A stretch of 64,000 bases of DNA from Ceratothoa steindachneri (Eukaryota; Arthropoda; Malacostraca; Isopoda; Cymothoidae), in the NCBI GenBank assembly GCA_963969495.1, contig OZ018331.1, positions 148,286,387 through 148,350,386 on the forward strand, given 5' to 3'. The notes below the pieces were generated by a model, which saw only the letters and a list, made by a program, of their open reading frames with translations, did not search any database and had not been told where the DNA came from. Position 1 is the stretch's first letter. Each line of letters starts with the position of its first letter. Made by a program: the position numbers and the translations under genes. Positions 49,080 through 62,613 of the stretch are shown in pieces.

Positions 49080-51965
49080 AAAATCCGGATCCCCACCGGG
49101 CAGATCTCAGCGACTCGGGGGGCGCCCGAGGTGTTGTGCCCGCTTCAGGGTACAACAACTCTACCGTACCGCAGGGAAACGCCTAAGGGTAGGAGACGTG
49201 AGGAATAGCCCGCGCTCCCTTAAATGCCTATTCATTAACGCCAGGTCAATACGAAACAAGTGGAACTACCTTGTGGTCGTATTGTCTGCTGACACTCGAA
49301 TGGACGTAGTTGCCATCGTAGAAGCCTGGCTTCACGTTGACACTCGAGATTTCGAGGCTGAGTGTATGATTCCCGGTTACACGATGATCCACCGCGATAG
49401 ACCAATCGAGAAGGTGGTGGAGTATTGTTATACGTCCGTAACTGCTTTCCCGCGGTTAATTGCAATGTTAGAAGTGTCTATGAAATCCTAGGAGCAGACA
49501 TAAATCTCGGCAGCTCCCTATACCGACTCGTGGTGGTATACAGGCCGCAAAGGCAGACCGAAGAACCGGACTCGAACCTATACGCTAAACTTGCTGAGTT
49601 TGCGGAAAATCGCCTAAGCCTGATTATGGGCGATTTTAACTGCCGTGGAGTTGACTGGGATGATAGATCGTGGGACGGGGAAGGTAAACGACTCATCGAC
49701 TTCGCTGACAATAACTTTTTGACACAGTGGGTCGAAGAGCCGACGAGAGGTGAGAACTTGTTAGACTTGGTGTTCACCACCGAGGATGACATGGTCTCTG
49801 GACTGAGCGTGGGTGAATGTCTGGGTGGTAACGATCACCGAACAGTCTTATTTACCATACGCGCTCCGTGCGGCAGTCCATCTCGCGATGCTGCCTACAA
49901 ACCCGATTACCACCACACTAACTTTAACTGTCTACGAGATGCGATAAGCTGACTGGAACTTGTAAGTTGTAAAAAGTGCCTCAGCAAACTGGCTGAGGTT
50001 AAAAGACTCTTCATGAACCAGCAGTCCAGGTTCGTTCCCCAACAAGAGGTGAATGAAAAATATGTTCAACTTAAATGGTTCAATCGCATCATTATCTCAG
50101 CAATTTGCAAGAGGAAAAAGAGCTACGCTAAATGGATAAGTAGTGGTAGCAACGAGAGTCTCATGCAGTATAGAAATTTTTTTAGAACTGTTAAAACACC
50201 GGTACGCCAGGCTAAACGCAATGAGGAACCTCGACTCGCGTCCCCCCGCAAAGAGAACCCAAAAAATTCTTCTTGCACGTAAATAGGTACAAACCGGTTC
50301 GCCAGCGCATAGAACATCTAAGAGATGACGTTGGCGCGTTGCAAAAGTCGATTCTGGCTATCACTAACGTGTTGAATGACTACTTCACCTCTGTGTTTAC
50401 AATGGAAGAAGATGGTCCCACCCCGAAGCCGGGGGTGCATATCAATGAAGGGGAAAACCTAAGCGAGATAATATTAGACCACGAGGAAGTGGACTGTAGA
50501 ATAAAGAACCTTAACCCGTACAAGTCTCCGGGTCCAGATGGCTTTCTCCCTAGAGTCCTTCGTGAAGTGAGCGGTGAGGCTGTTCCACAACTTACTGCAA
50601 TCTTTAATGAACTGGAGGACGGCGGACGTGACCCCCATATTTAAGAAGGGGGAGCGCGAAAACCCGGGTAACTACCGTCCTATAAGTTTGACCTCCCTTG
50701 TGGGCAAAATGTTAGAGAGCATGATAGCAGATAAAATAGTAAAGCATCTAGAAACAAATAACTTGATCCTGGATTCCCAACATGGATTTCGCAGGAACCG
50801 ATCGTGTCTCACAAATCCACTAGAATTCTTTCACGGCATTTTGGCTGAGCACGATCGTAGTCGGACTGTGGACATCTTATACCTGGACTTTCAAAAGGCC
50901 TTTGATAAGGTGCTACACTGCAAGTTGATATGCAAAGTCCGCACGGCTGGCATTACAGGTAGGGTGGCCAGCTGGATCAAGAACTGGTTGTCAGGCAGGT
51001 GAAAAAGAGTGAGAATAAACGGAGTAGCCTCGACATGGGACCCCGTGAATAGTGGGGTACCTCAGGGTTCCGTGCTCGGTTCACTCTTGTGCATCATCTA
51101 TATAAATGATATAGACGATGATATGCTTTGCTCGATATCCTAGTTCGCAGATGATACAAAATTAGGAGTCAGGGTAAGCTCACGCGAAGGAGTGGAAAAT
51201 TTACACAGCAGCCTTCAGAGGTTAGGTGAGTGGTCGGAGACTTGACAGATGCCATTTAACCTTGACAAGTGCAAGGTGATGCACGTTGGCTCTGCCAATC
51301 CTGGAGAAGACTACCACTTGTTAGGTAGAGTTCTGGAGGTGAAGGACCTGGAAAAGTACTTGGGTGTGAAAATCAGCAGCGCCCTAAAGTTTTCCGGGCA
51401 GTGTGCCGATTTAGAAAAAAGGCACAAAGACTATTAAGTTACATAAAGAGGCAATTTTGCTTCCGTAACAAGGTGATTGTCCTCAAATTGTACAACTCTC
51501 TAGTCAAACCTCACCTGGAATACGCCGTTCAATTCTGGCCCCCTACACTGCGTAAGGACATAGATAGAATGAAACGTGTCCAGGCTAGGGCCACCAAGCT
51601 AATTCCCTTATTTAGGCTAAAGGCTATCATCGTAGGCTTCAAGAATTGGGGCTTTTCTCTTTGAAGACCCGGCGATTACGAGGCCAGCGAATAGAGACCG
51701 TCAAGATTTTAATGGGTGTCGAAAACCTGGACTACAGAAGGATGTTCACGTTGAACACAAATCCGATTCGTAACCATGGTTACAAGCTGAATTTGCCCCC
51801 GTTTCAAATTAGTATTTGCGGGCACTAATTCTCGTATAAGATCTGCGCTACATGGAACCATCTCCCGGTCGAGGTGGCGAATAGTTCATCTATAGAACAA
51901 TTCAAATATAGACTGAACGATGTAATCCATGAATATGTATAGAACATAGATTATAGAAACAAGTA
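49080..51965 (+). pseudogene. Decayed CR1-like LINE ORF2
   Basis: Endonuclease blocks on the plus strand: LFINARSIRNKWN (about 49228), VAIVEAWLH, VVYRPQRQTE, IMGDFNCRGVDWDD (about 49624), and GGNDHRTVLF. RT blocks: VTPIFKKGERENPGNYRPIS (about 50631), [34 protein letters not shown], and FADDTKLG (about 51142). The end has SLVKPHLEYAVQFWPP (about 51500). Breaks include a frameshift near 49430, a stop near 49950, TGA at about 51001, TAG just before FADD, and TGA before MPFNLDKCKV. It is much older than the 21368-25135 element and a different subfamily. No SGNH-type ORF1 is visible upstream. Confidence 0.88.
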
Positions 51966-52249
51966 AACTAGGTTGCAGCTATACAATTAGAATTTCCTGA
52001 TTCTAATCCTTTTTCTCATCACAATCAGGTGTCTTTTCCGGTTTCTGTGCCCGCAAAAACGGGTGGGAGGGGAGAGCCTTCGTTTGTGCTATGCTTTCTC
52101 TTAAGCTATAGCTTAGGGCCCTCCCAAAATAGTACCTCCACGGTATGGACAGAAATGTCCTTTAAGGTACAACTTTTCCTTGTAGCTATCTCTACCCCTA
52201 TATCTCAACCTATCTCTCGAACGCTCTTTCTCACTACCTCTTTTTCTAC

Positions 52250-52275
52250 CTCTCTCTCTCTCTCTCTCTCTCTCA

Positions 52276-52351
<76 letters not shown>
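52250..52351. repeat. (TC)n-(TA)n compound microsatellite
   Basis: A TC run passing directly into a long TA run. Confidence 0.97.
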
Positions 52352-52353
<2 letters not shown>

Positions 52354-52869
52354 TTTTTACTAGTCCTCTCTCTCTCTATCACGCTTTACCTCTCACTGTG
52401 TTTTTATCGAGTTATTTCTCTGGTCTTTGAATGAAAACCATTGATACTAAACACCGAGTCGGGGATCCCATCGAGTGGCTAGCTACCCCCATTATGGCTT
52501 AACTGCACTTATTGAGGAATCGGTGTCTCTACTCCCCCCTCCCTCAAACTTCGTCCTCGAAAGTGCGTACTCGAGGTATCGATTATCGGCACTTGAGGGG
52601 GAAGGAAGACAAGTGTTTTTAGACAGTGGTTGGGTGAGTTTTCGCAGCTGGATTTGTTTTTGTTGCGCCGTGGGGAGACGCTAGGGAGCGCCCTTACTCA
52701 AGCGCTCCCTTAGTTATACTCTTCCCTCCTTCTATCCATATGGGGCAGGGCCCTCACAGGTCCCCACCTTCGTTGCAGATACAGGAAAAGATTGGGAGAT
52801 TTGCTTACCTCCCTTGTCCATGCGCCCCCTAGTCATGTAAGTGGCTTTTACACTCTCCCCAATTTAGAT
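52352..52869. other. Intron sequence, no gene recognised
   Basis: Moderately GC-rich, with an open plus-strand frame at 52475-52684 lacking recognisable domains. Confidence 0.45.
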
Positions 52870-53320
52870 ATATTGATGGCCTGATCGGTTTTCAGCCTGA
52901 CATACACACAACGATTTGATAGATTAAAAGACTGACAAACATAAATATTTTTGTAGTCTGACCGACAGATAAGTAGTTTGATAGTTAGTCTGACAGACAG
53001 ACAGTTTTATAAGAGATAGACTTACAAAGACAAGTTTTTTTTATAGATGGATATACAGATAAGTAGTTTGATATATGGATAGACTAGCAGATAGACAAGT
53101 ACTTTGATAGATAGATAGATGGTCTGACCGACAGACAAATAGTCAGATAGACGGATAGATAAATAGTTTGATAGATATAAGGACAGACAGACAGATAAGT
53201 TGTTTGTTACATGAATAGACTGACAGTGAGACAAGTAGTTTAATGAAGAGATAGATAAAATGACAGGCATAAAGATAGTTTGATAGACTGACAGTTGTTT
53301 GATAGATAGAGGATTTTCTT
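52870..53320. repeat. Degenerate GATA/GACA repeat region
   Basis: Mixed gatagata, gacagaca and aagtagtttgata phrases recur irregularly throughout. Confidence 0.8.
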
Positions 53321-53733
53321 AAGCTATATATAACGGCAGCCCCTTATTTTAGGGTTATTCAAAGAGATGCTATATTTGCTTATTAATGTTCTAACCTGAA
53401 CTAACCAATTAAACTAACCTAACCTAACCTGACCTTAACCTATTCGAAAACACGCTCTTGGTGAAAAAGATGTTTCAACGCACGTCTGGGATGATAGAGG
53501 GCCGCACCGATGACCCAGGAAGTGACCTGGCGGGCCACACGCAATGGTACTTTTGACAAGTGGCCGCCAGCGGGCCGCATGTGGCCCACGAGGCCATTCC
53601 GTGCACACAGACTTGTGGACTATCTGACATTTTGGAGGAGACTGTCCTCTTCCATTTTATTTGACTCTCTTTGGTGTTAGTCGCATGTTCAGGCCCCGGA
53701 GTATGGAGGGGCTCCACCCCACGCTGGAGTGTG

Positions 53734-53766
53734 CTTCCTTCTTCTTCTTCTTCTTCTTCTTCTTCT
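53734..53766. repeat. (TTC)n microsatellite
   Basis: Uninterrupted TTC run. Confidence 0.97.
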
Positions 53767-54038
53767 AAGGGTGTATCGTAGTTTTTGATTTAGTGTAGCG
53801 GACTAGCCTCGAGCGGACCTTAGGGTCTTTGCTGGTCCTAGATTCTGTAGTTCTGTAGTTCTTCATTGTTCGTTCTTGTTTTTTGTTTGTAGTTTAGTTT
53901 TGGTTTTTAGTTGGTATTTTTTTAAGTGTAGCCTAGTAATAGGCTATAAATAATTGATACGGCGACTTTTATGTGTTTGATGGTAGTCGGCAGATGGGCG
54001 ACTTAACAAAATAGCGTTCGTACAGTCCGAGTGTCAGA

Positions 54039-54039
54039 A

Positions 54040-54120
<81 letters not shown>

Positions 54121-54162
54121 TAGAGATAGAGAGAGAGAGAGAGGAAGAGAGAGAGAGAGAGA
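54039..54162. repeat. (GA)n microsatellite
   Basis: Long GA run with a few A and T interruptions. Confidence 0.97.
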
Positions 54163-56371
54163 GAAGACACACCTGGTCGACCTTTTTTAATCCACGCTAA
54201 CGAGGCGCAAAATTGCGAACGCCGTGATGGGCTGGAGGCCCGACTTTGCGGGAACCTGAGATGTGGTTAAGAGCATGAAGGGACCTGCCGGGGATATCCT
54301 GCGATGGCGTGAATCGGGCAAAGTCCACCTCGCCCAGCGAAGCGTCTGTTAAGTGGAACCCTTCCCCTTCAGGCACCGGAAAAAGCCCCTCCGTCTCGAC
54401 CCTATAAAACGTTTGACGCCAGACTTGGACAGCAATAACCTCCAATAACCTCCTTTGTCCCGAATATCCGCGAGTATCTGCCATCTTCCCGTGCGTTAGT
54501 TCCGCTCGAACCCTTGCAGAACCCGTCAAGCTTCGTGTATTCTCCTAGAACTCACAAGAGTCAACTCCGTACTTGTTGGTACCCGTTACCCGAACGTGAG
54601 GCGTAAAATTTTCGATTCGGTATTCTAAACCCGAAGGAAAGATCTGAGTTCATCTCGGTTAATAGTTGTCATCAAGAGGCTATTATTTTGGATTCTACGC
54701 CGTCCCTAACAAGGCAGGATTACTCCCTCGGACCCAATCTTTGAGGTAACCGTAACGCGCAACTCTCGTGTGCAAGCTCTCCCCACCCCCTTTAAGCCTC
54801 CGTCATCTGGTCTTCGAGTTCACTCAAGGTCATTTGAGCGTCCCATCTATCATTTTCCGTTCGTGTGTATGGTGGTCAACACCGCCCAGGAGGCTCTTTG
54901 AAGCCGAGACTCGTGTACGTCTCCTATGCTTATATACCTTACTTAAAACCACTTTTAATTTTTATTTCCATAGTAGTAAAGTATATTTTGTACTCCGTTT
55001 CTATTACCCCCAGAACCTTCCAAGATAGCTAAGCATTGGCCAACCTAAACTGCATTCTGAAACTTAATTGCACTCTGATTTGTATTTATAATTTCACCCA
55101 CGCTCATAACGGACTAATCCGTTCATAGGCTTCCCTCCGTCGGGCTGAGGAATTTGGAAAAGGTTGAGATCTAACATCAACCTACGACAGAGAGAGAGAG
55201 GGGGGGGGGGAGAGTGAGAGACAGAGTAAGGAAACGTATTGGAAGCTTGAAATAAAATCAGAGGTTTGACCTGTCTCGGGGCGCACTTGAGCGTTTCCAT
55301 GGGAACTTTGAGCCCATCGTGATCTTCGTTTCAACGATCTATGGGCTACAATCGGAGATAATAATAATAAGGGGGTTAAAAACAGCAAATGACCTCATTC
55401 TTTCATTCTTTGTATATCGCCTGCGTATCTATTGATGGAAAGAGGGGTGAGTAGGTGCCAAGAGTGGCATAATATAAGGAATATTCATTCTATCGCTACA
55501 AAATGTGTGTGTGTGTGCATTTTTAGGAAGGTTTTTATCACTAGAAAGTCAACCCGAATCAGGCCTGCTATCCGGATAAATCATAGCCAGTGAAGTTTAA
55601 TTTCGATCAACGAGGGAAGCGGTATTTGCGATCGGATTCATTGTAGCGCTCATACACTAGATCTTGAATGGTCTTCAATTTAGGCAAAATCGGTCAATCT
55701 GCGATGAAAAATATTAATCATATCTATGAAAATAAAGCTAAAACTATCGGGGGAATCTGAGGAGGAGAAAATCTGTGAAGAAAATGTTTGGAATAAAAGT
55801 GGTATATGGAAAATGAAAATGGTTGCAAGGTACATAATTCAAGGAGGCAATTCAGGTTCTTGTGGTTGGAAAGGGATGGAGAGATTGAAAGTGTGAAGAA
55901 ATTTGTGTAACACGATTTCAAGCAAAATCCCCTCACACTCCTCTTCATTTAATTCTTATAATTTGTAATCATTGAATTATTTTTATTGCTAAGTTTTTGT
56001 GTTCCCTTTTATGTGTACGTCGTCCAGTAAACCTTCAAACATGTTAAAATGTAGCAATCGATTACATGCTATAATTCAACCTGCCTACCTCTATTTCCTT
56101 CTGCCACTAAATTCACCACCCTGTATTTACTGACCCAAGTCCGCCGCTCTTCCGGAGGTAGAGAGCTCCGGTCCGGGCTGCCGTTGGCATCGCATTAATT
56201 CAAAGAGAAACCAAAGACGGAATAATTGCGGTTCCGTTCTCAAAGATGACGTCATGTTTAATCCTTAATAAATGGAGGGCATAAACACGACTGTCTGCGC
56301 GCAAGTCGGTGCAAAATAAAGATATTAAACACACAAAAGTCTTCTCACTGCTCACGCAGGGCTTCTCCTTT

Positions 56372-56374
<3 letters not shown>
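54163..56374. other. No gene recognised; possible retroelement remnant
   Basis: 54200-54910 is GC-richer than its surroundings and contains a 110-codon open minus-strand frame (54197-54529) with no domain I recognise. The phrase ggtacccgttacccgaacg near 54580 is reminiscent of an LTR primer-binding area, but no matching LTRs were found. A GA/G tract lies at 55191-55225. Confidence 0.35.
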
Positions 56375-57596
<1,222 letters not shown>

Positions 57597-57815
57597 TTTT
57601 TTAGGATCCCATCTGTCTACCACCTACTTGGGCATAGGTCGCCGTACTCACGACCACAACCTAGTACTTGGCTACTTTAGAATAACAACAAACAGAAAAA
57701 AAACAATAAAAAAGCAGCAAGCAAGAAGCAGGCTCCAGCGTCAGGGGGAGGTCCGCCTCCCCCCGGCGCAGGCACGTGCGACCTACAGAGAAAACAACAA
57801 CAGAATGATTTGAAG
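57597..57815 (-). mobile_element. LINE 3'-untranslated fragment
   Basis: The sequence from the T-run and aggatcccatctg through ttgggcataggtcgccgtac to gtgcgacctacagagaaaac matches, in the same order, 58230-58430. On the minus strand it is the end of a LINE with an A-rich tail. It carries no coding part. Confidence 0.8.
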
Positions 57816-58229
57816 AGTATTCTCGAGGGTGGCTCTCGTTTGGTGCTGAAAACGAGAGACAAACCATTAAAACTAGTCTCGGAATAAAAGGTTCCAATGT
57901 AACCTCGCTCACACACACGTAACTCTACTTTTCATTGAGTGACAAGTGTGGAAGGGAATTAGAAAACAGGGTCAACAGACCTAAGTCGCGTGCTCTCAAT
58001 TATTCTGACTTATGACCTTATGACCATATGACCTTACGACCTACCAACTTTCAATATATCCAGGATTAACCTTGGGAATACCTTGGCAATTATATCATTC
58101 TAAAGAGAATGTAAAACAACATAAGGGTTTCAAATTTCGTTCGAATCGACTGAATAGTTACGATGTTATTGACAAAAAACTCGTGAAAAGTAAAATGGTT
58201 CCCGACCGACCGACCGACCTACAGACTGA

Positions 58230-58925
58230 TTTTTTTTAGGAGCCTATCTGGCGACTACCCACTTGGGCACAAGTCGCCGCACTGACGACAGTCTAGCACT
58301 ATGCTACTTTAAAATATGAATGAAAAACAATAACAACAACAATAAGGGAAAATCGTAACGAGGAGGAGGCAAGCTCCCGCGTCGGGGGGAGGTCTCCCCG
58401 GGGAAGGAACGTGCAACCTACAAAGAAAACAACAAAAAAAACTAGTTAAATAAAGGGGAGAAGGCCAAAAGTCCATAGCTCCACCAGTCAATGTGCACGC
58501 ACTCGTCCCAAGTACAAGGGACAGGCGGTAGCGACCCCGCCCATCCCTGTACCGAAACAGGTAAGTGCACGAAGATCACCGAGGCTGGGACATTCGACAA
58601 GAATGTGCCGAACAGTGTGGGGAACAACGCAGTCTTCACAGTAGGGCGCTGGCGAGCGCTCCATCAAATGGCGATGCGCCACACGAGTGTGCCCGATTCG
58701 AAGACGACATAAAGCGACCTGAAGCCATCGGAGCACTAGGGGATAGGTCCATGGGAACAGTCGCGGCGCAATGGCACGCAACTTTACGTTCCCTTCGACC
58801 GTCTCCCATCTTCTTTGCCAAGCAGTCCAAAGAGCTGCCCGTATTCTTGCCATGTAGTCTGTGTGTGGAGACTGAAATAATAACTTATTGAGTCGCGTGC
58901 GCGCGACTAAAAACTGACTTATCAA
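58230..58925 (-). pseudogene. 5'-truncated LINE: RNase H end and 3' UTR
   Basis: The minus-strand frame 58925-58488 contains ARIRAALWTAWQRRW, then CRLRIGHTRVAHRHLMERSP, YCEDCVVPHTVRHILVECPS and a trailing LGRV segment. That is the C-terminus of a jockey/I-type LINE RNase H region, with the CxxC ... H ... C zinc-ribbon-like cysteines in place. A shifted frame supplies the last residues (WWSYGLLAFSPLFN). The 3' UTR runs down to an A-tail (plus-strand T-run at 58231-58238). The element is cut off at its 5' side near 58925, as expected for incomplete target-primed reverse transcription. Confidence 0.85.
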
Positions 58926-59269
58926 GAAGGATAAAATCGCTGTTTCAAATGGATATCAAGGCTGGAGTTATAAAAGATTAATCTCTTCCATCACTGTAAT
59001 TAATACTGTCTTAAAAGGTTAAGTTGAAAAGTTAAATGTAAGAATGTATCATTATAGATTCGAAACGTCGACGTATTATGGAAATGAAGGCTTAGAAACG
59101 TCGAGTCAATCGGAAAATGAAGCTAATAATTCACTACCTTCTTCCAGCGTGGGTGTAAGAAGCGATTCCAGCTGCTCCCGGAAGCTGTTTCCTTCTCCCC
59201 CGAATGCATTATCAGAAATGGATGGAACGTCGCAGAACCCATTTAGTTAATTGTGTTAATTAGCATTAA

Positions 59270-59840
59270 CGTGTGAATAGAGTAGGTTTATGAAATGAAT
59301 GCTTTATATGTGAGGAAGGTGAGGCGAGTGGTAGTGAACACATTTAAAGTAAGCAGATTCCAGATGCTTGCCTTATGTGAGATAAACAAGAGGGAAAAGA
59401 AAGAATTTCTTCGAAGTGAATGGAGTTCAATCAGGTGTAACTCAGGGAAGTAAGTATAAAGAAGGGATCCTGCTGTACCAAGCGAGCCGTCCGATTATAC
59501 GAGTATAAGTGTGTGCTGGTTGCAATGTAGAGATATTTCTATAGAAGAAGTGAGGCCAAGAAGAAAATAGTTTATAATAAATTGAGACGAAAAGTGGAGG
59601 GAATTGGAAACGGGTGGTGGTTGTTAGAGGCATGAACGAATAGTTGATTAGGTGAAACAAGGAATAAAGGGGGTAGTTGGTACATCTGGCGAAAAGATGA
59701 AGTGTTGTGCTGAGAGAAACTCTTGAATGGTAAACACGTTCTTTCATCGCAGAGATATGCTTAAGTAATAGATTGGGGATGGAAGAAAGAGAGTGACTAT
59801 GTTTGTTTTTCTCAAAATTCAAGGCGAAAACCAACGAGGT
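59270..59840 (+). pseudogene. LINE endonuclease relic
   Basis: Plus-strand fragments RFQMLALCEIN (about 59350, family form KFELLALTETK), VEGIGNGWWLL (about 59596, family form DRVGNGYRLC) and CAERNS..MVNTFFHRRDMLK (about 59705, family form CAERGLCVGNTYFKHKSLHK) fall in the order of the endonuclease domain of the LINE family at 26298-27450. It is heavily decayed with several stops. Confidence 0.55.
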
Positions 59841-60214
59841 AGTTTCCTGCAGAACCTTTTGTAATGCAGCTTCAACATGCTTCCCATGCTATACCTGACA
59901 CTCTTTTGCTGTGAGAGTGAAAGTATGTGTATGAATGAACTGCTATTGGTGAGGGTGTGTATAATTTAGAAGATATGTGAAGAGTACCGGCTTGTCTGGC
60001 ATACGGTTGGAGTGTGTAATGTTAATTGGCTTAGTGTGAGGGCGAGAAAAGATGAGGCGGCAAAAGGTCACTTACATTAGCCGTTCCCATCCCGTGGCCA
60101 CATGGCCAAAATAGGCCATGACAAACTTCGGGTAGGCCACATTTTTTAGCATACGGCTTAATACAGTCTCCAAACAATATAGCAAAGCCAATGTGTCTCG
60201 TACGATTGATAGAA

Positions 60215-61640
60215 CTTTCTAACGATAGTATGCGCTCAGGTAAACTTAAATGTCATCTTGAGAGTAAGCACAATGAAAGACAAATCACTAGATTATTTGC
60301 AAAAACTGATGATGATTTCCAAAGAGAGAGCACAGTTACCTCCTTATTCCGCAAGTATCAGAATAGATACATTAGACAAAGGTTTTATCACATCTGATGA
60401 AATTTCCAAGCTAATAGCAAAAACCGGAAAACTTCATACTATTGGTGAAGATTTGATTTTGCCCTCAATATCTCTGGCTGTTTCTACTGTTATGTAACAG
60501 ATTCCCCAAGAAATTGCTGATTCTATTTCGTTGAGCATCAATACAGTATCGAGATGTATCGGAGAAATGGCAGAGGATATTGAAAATCAACTAGTTGCAT
60601 TTTTAAAAGTAAGGAATTTTGCGTTATAGATTGACAAAGCACTTTTATCTAATAATTAAGCCATTATTATGGAGTATGTTAGGTTTTTTTGATGATAAAA
60701 GTGAACTCGGAGAGGAAATGCTTGTTTTTTCTTAGTCTTGTGACAGATACCAAAGGAGCAACCTTATTTAAAGAAGTATTGAACTATTTCCAAGAAAAAC
60801 ATATCCCAATGGGCATCATCATAGCATGTGAAAGTGATGGTGCTGCTGCTATGGTAGGTAGATACAGAGGCTTTATTGCATATGTAAAAGAGACTTTCCT
60901 TCGTGTGTTTTGCATAGATTGCGTGGTTCATCGCCAACATTTAATTCCCCTCCCCCCAAAAAAATAATGGGAGGATGTTTGAAAGATGTTCTTGGTAATG
61001 TAATAAAGTTTGTCAATCTTATTAAGTCAAATCCACTTCAAGATCGTCTTTTCCACCAAGTTTGTGCTAATAATGAAGAGGTTAGAAAATTAATTTTGCA
61101 CACAGAAATCGCTTCGTTGAACTATGGGAATGTGTTGAATTATTCCTGAATGGCACGGAGCTTGGAGAAGAAATAATAGCTGCGAAATCCGACATTTTCT
61201 ACCTTTCAAATATATGTGAAAAGTTAAATATGCTTAACAAACAGTTACAAGGAAATTGTACGAATTTTTTAATTTGAAAAGAGGCAATCAGTGCTTTTCT
61301 TGGAATACTTCATTTGTTCAAGATTAAGATCTGGCGTGAAGAGTTGTTACATTTTCCAACTCTTGCCACTCTTTAGGAGTTGCATGAATATGCTATTTTC
61401 ATTTACATCGATCATTTGAAAAAAACTGCGTGATGATATGGAAATTTGGTTCAAATATCTCCTAGAAATGAAGATTCTAAGTTGGACGGTAGACCCATTT
61501 GAGACAAATGCAACTGATATTGACATCATACTACAAGAAAACCTCGTTGAGTTGCCGAGTAATCAAACTAAACTAAATTTAAACAGGGACTCCATAAGTT
61601 GTGGACGGGTTTTATTATATCTTGAAGCCAAATAATTCTA
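60215..61640 (+). pseudogene. hAT transposase, ZBED5/SCAND3-like, broken
   Basis: Blocks in order: SNDSMRSGKLKCHLESKHNE (BED zinc finger end, about 60218), LIAKTGKLHTIGEDLILPSI (about 60410), LVTDTKGATLFKEVLNYF (about 60738), CESDGAAAMVGRYRGF (about 60829), FCIDCVVHRQHL (about 60910), CLKDVLGNVIKFVNLIKSNP (about 60974), and a dimerisation-region remnant MEIWFKYLLEM with PFETNATDID (61438-61550). This order fits the hAT transposases that also gave rise to vertebrate ZBED5 and SCAND3-like genes. At least four stops or frameshifts lie between blocks (for example after SISLAVSTVM at about 60495). The N-terminal part of the BED finger is missing. Confidence 0.85.
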
Positions 61641-61821
61641 TCTTTGTCTTTATTTCTTTTTATTTGCTAGTGAAAGGTTTTGTTATATATTATATTAGAA
61701 AATTATGAAAATAAATAAGAATTATAAATGGTTCTTTCATTGGAGATACAGAATATTTTTGATGCTTGTGTAATTGTGTATGCGCAATAAATAGACATGA
61801 CTAGTATCTCTATTGAATATA

Positions 61822-62412
61822 AGCTCACCGGACGAAAAATTAGTCCCTAGTGAGAAAAAACATAATTTAACATCTGCAGCGTGTAGGAACCTTAGGCAGC
61901 CGAGAGGCGTGGCTTAGTTGACGTCGAAACGTTATATAAACTTTATTTGTGTTTCGAACCGCGTGAAGATCTGTAGATAGCAAATCAGCTTTACTTAAAG
62001 TGGGCCAGAAAAGCGACGTCATGGAATGGCAAAAAGGTGTGATTGCATTTAGCCGCGCCAAAGGTCATCATGTGAAGGGGGTGGCGGAATTTGGCAGTGT
62101 TTCAAGGAGTAAGGTCATCCGGATTTACAAGCAATGGCAGAACTCCCAAAATGCGAAAAACTCCCGCCAGAATTGCGGACGGAAGAAGGTGTTGACAGAC
62201 AGGGACCATCATACAATCTCCAGGCTGCTTGTAATTGCAAATCGATTTGCTTCGAGGCAGGAATTGCTACAAAACGTCAGTCCTGGCCCTTTGCCACCCA
62301 CTTCAGAAAGAACATTACACAGGGAATACCATGGCATGAACATATAGAGCAAAGTGGCGTGCAAGAGGCCCTAACTATGGTTACAAGTGAATAATATTTT
62401 GTCCGGTGAGCT
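61822..62412 (+). mobile_element. Tc1-like deletion derivative nested in the hAT
   Basis: Inverted ends agctcaccggacgaaaaatta and, in reverse complement, agctcaccggacaaaatatta are flanked by TA dinucleotides (61820-61821 and 62413-62414). The frame 62000-62347 keeps the N-terminal paired-type helix-turn-helix of a Tc1-like transposase (MEWQKGVIAFSRAKGHHVKG, FGSVSRSKVIRIYKQW, NCGRKKVLTDRD). The DDE catalytic part is gone, so the element is non-autonomous at 591 bp. Confidence 0.88.
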
Positions 62413-62529
62413 TATTATGCATATGTAAAATTGAAGTATTATGGGCTATATTAATTTCATGGGCCACAGAAAAAAATCCGGATTCAAAGTGGGCCATGGG
62501 TTAAAGGAGGTTGGGAAACGCTGACTTAC

Positions 62530-62613
62530 ATGATCCAATGATCTGAAGAGGAAAATGTTCTTGACATTTTCTCCGAGCCGTCCTCGTTGTTCGTCCGATT
62601 TTGCGTGGATGAT
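62530..62613 (-). CDS. Pka-R2: PKA type II regulatory subunit, first visible exon
   Basis: An 84-bp, phase 0/0 exon; acceptor ttcctcag/ATC, donor GATCAT/gtaagt. It encodes IIHAKSDEQRGRLGENVKNI then FLFRSLDH, the segment just before the first cAMP-binding fold. KSDEQRxRLxExVKNxxLFRSLD is characteristic of type II R subunits. The exons for the dimerisation/docking domain and the inhibitor site were looked for up to 64000 and not found. The donor hexamer lies inside the target duplication of the adjacent hAT element, which left the splice site intact. Confidence 0.95.

Larger units (their letters stand above)
60078..62523 (+). mobile_element. ZBED-type hAT transposon on the PKA-R2 5' splice site
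   Basis: Termini tagccgttcccatcc and, in reverse complement, cagcgtttcccaacc match at 11 of 15 positions. A perfect 8-bp target duplication, acttacat, lies at 60070-60077 and 62524-62531. It encodes a broken hAT transposase and has received a Tc1-like insertion at 61822-62412. On the minus strand the duplication reads ATGTAAGT: the last two bases of the PKA-R2 exon and its intron start. Confidence 0.92.

Noticed and set aside
53475..53717. Minus-strand open frame as coding
   Set aside because: No similarity to a known domain; the surrounding sequence is repeat-rich intron.
54197..54529. 110-codon minus-strand open frame as a gene
   Set aside because: No recognisable domain, no splice or promoter context, and it overlaps a possible retroelement remnant.
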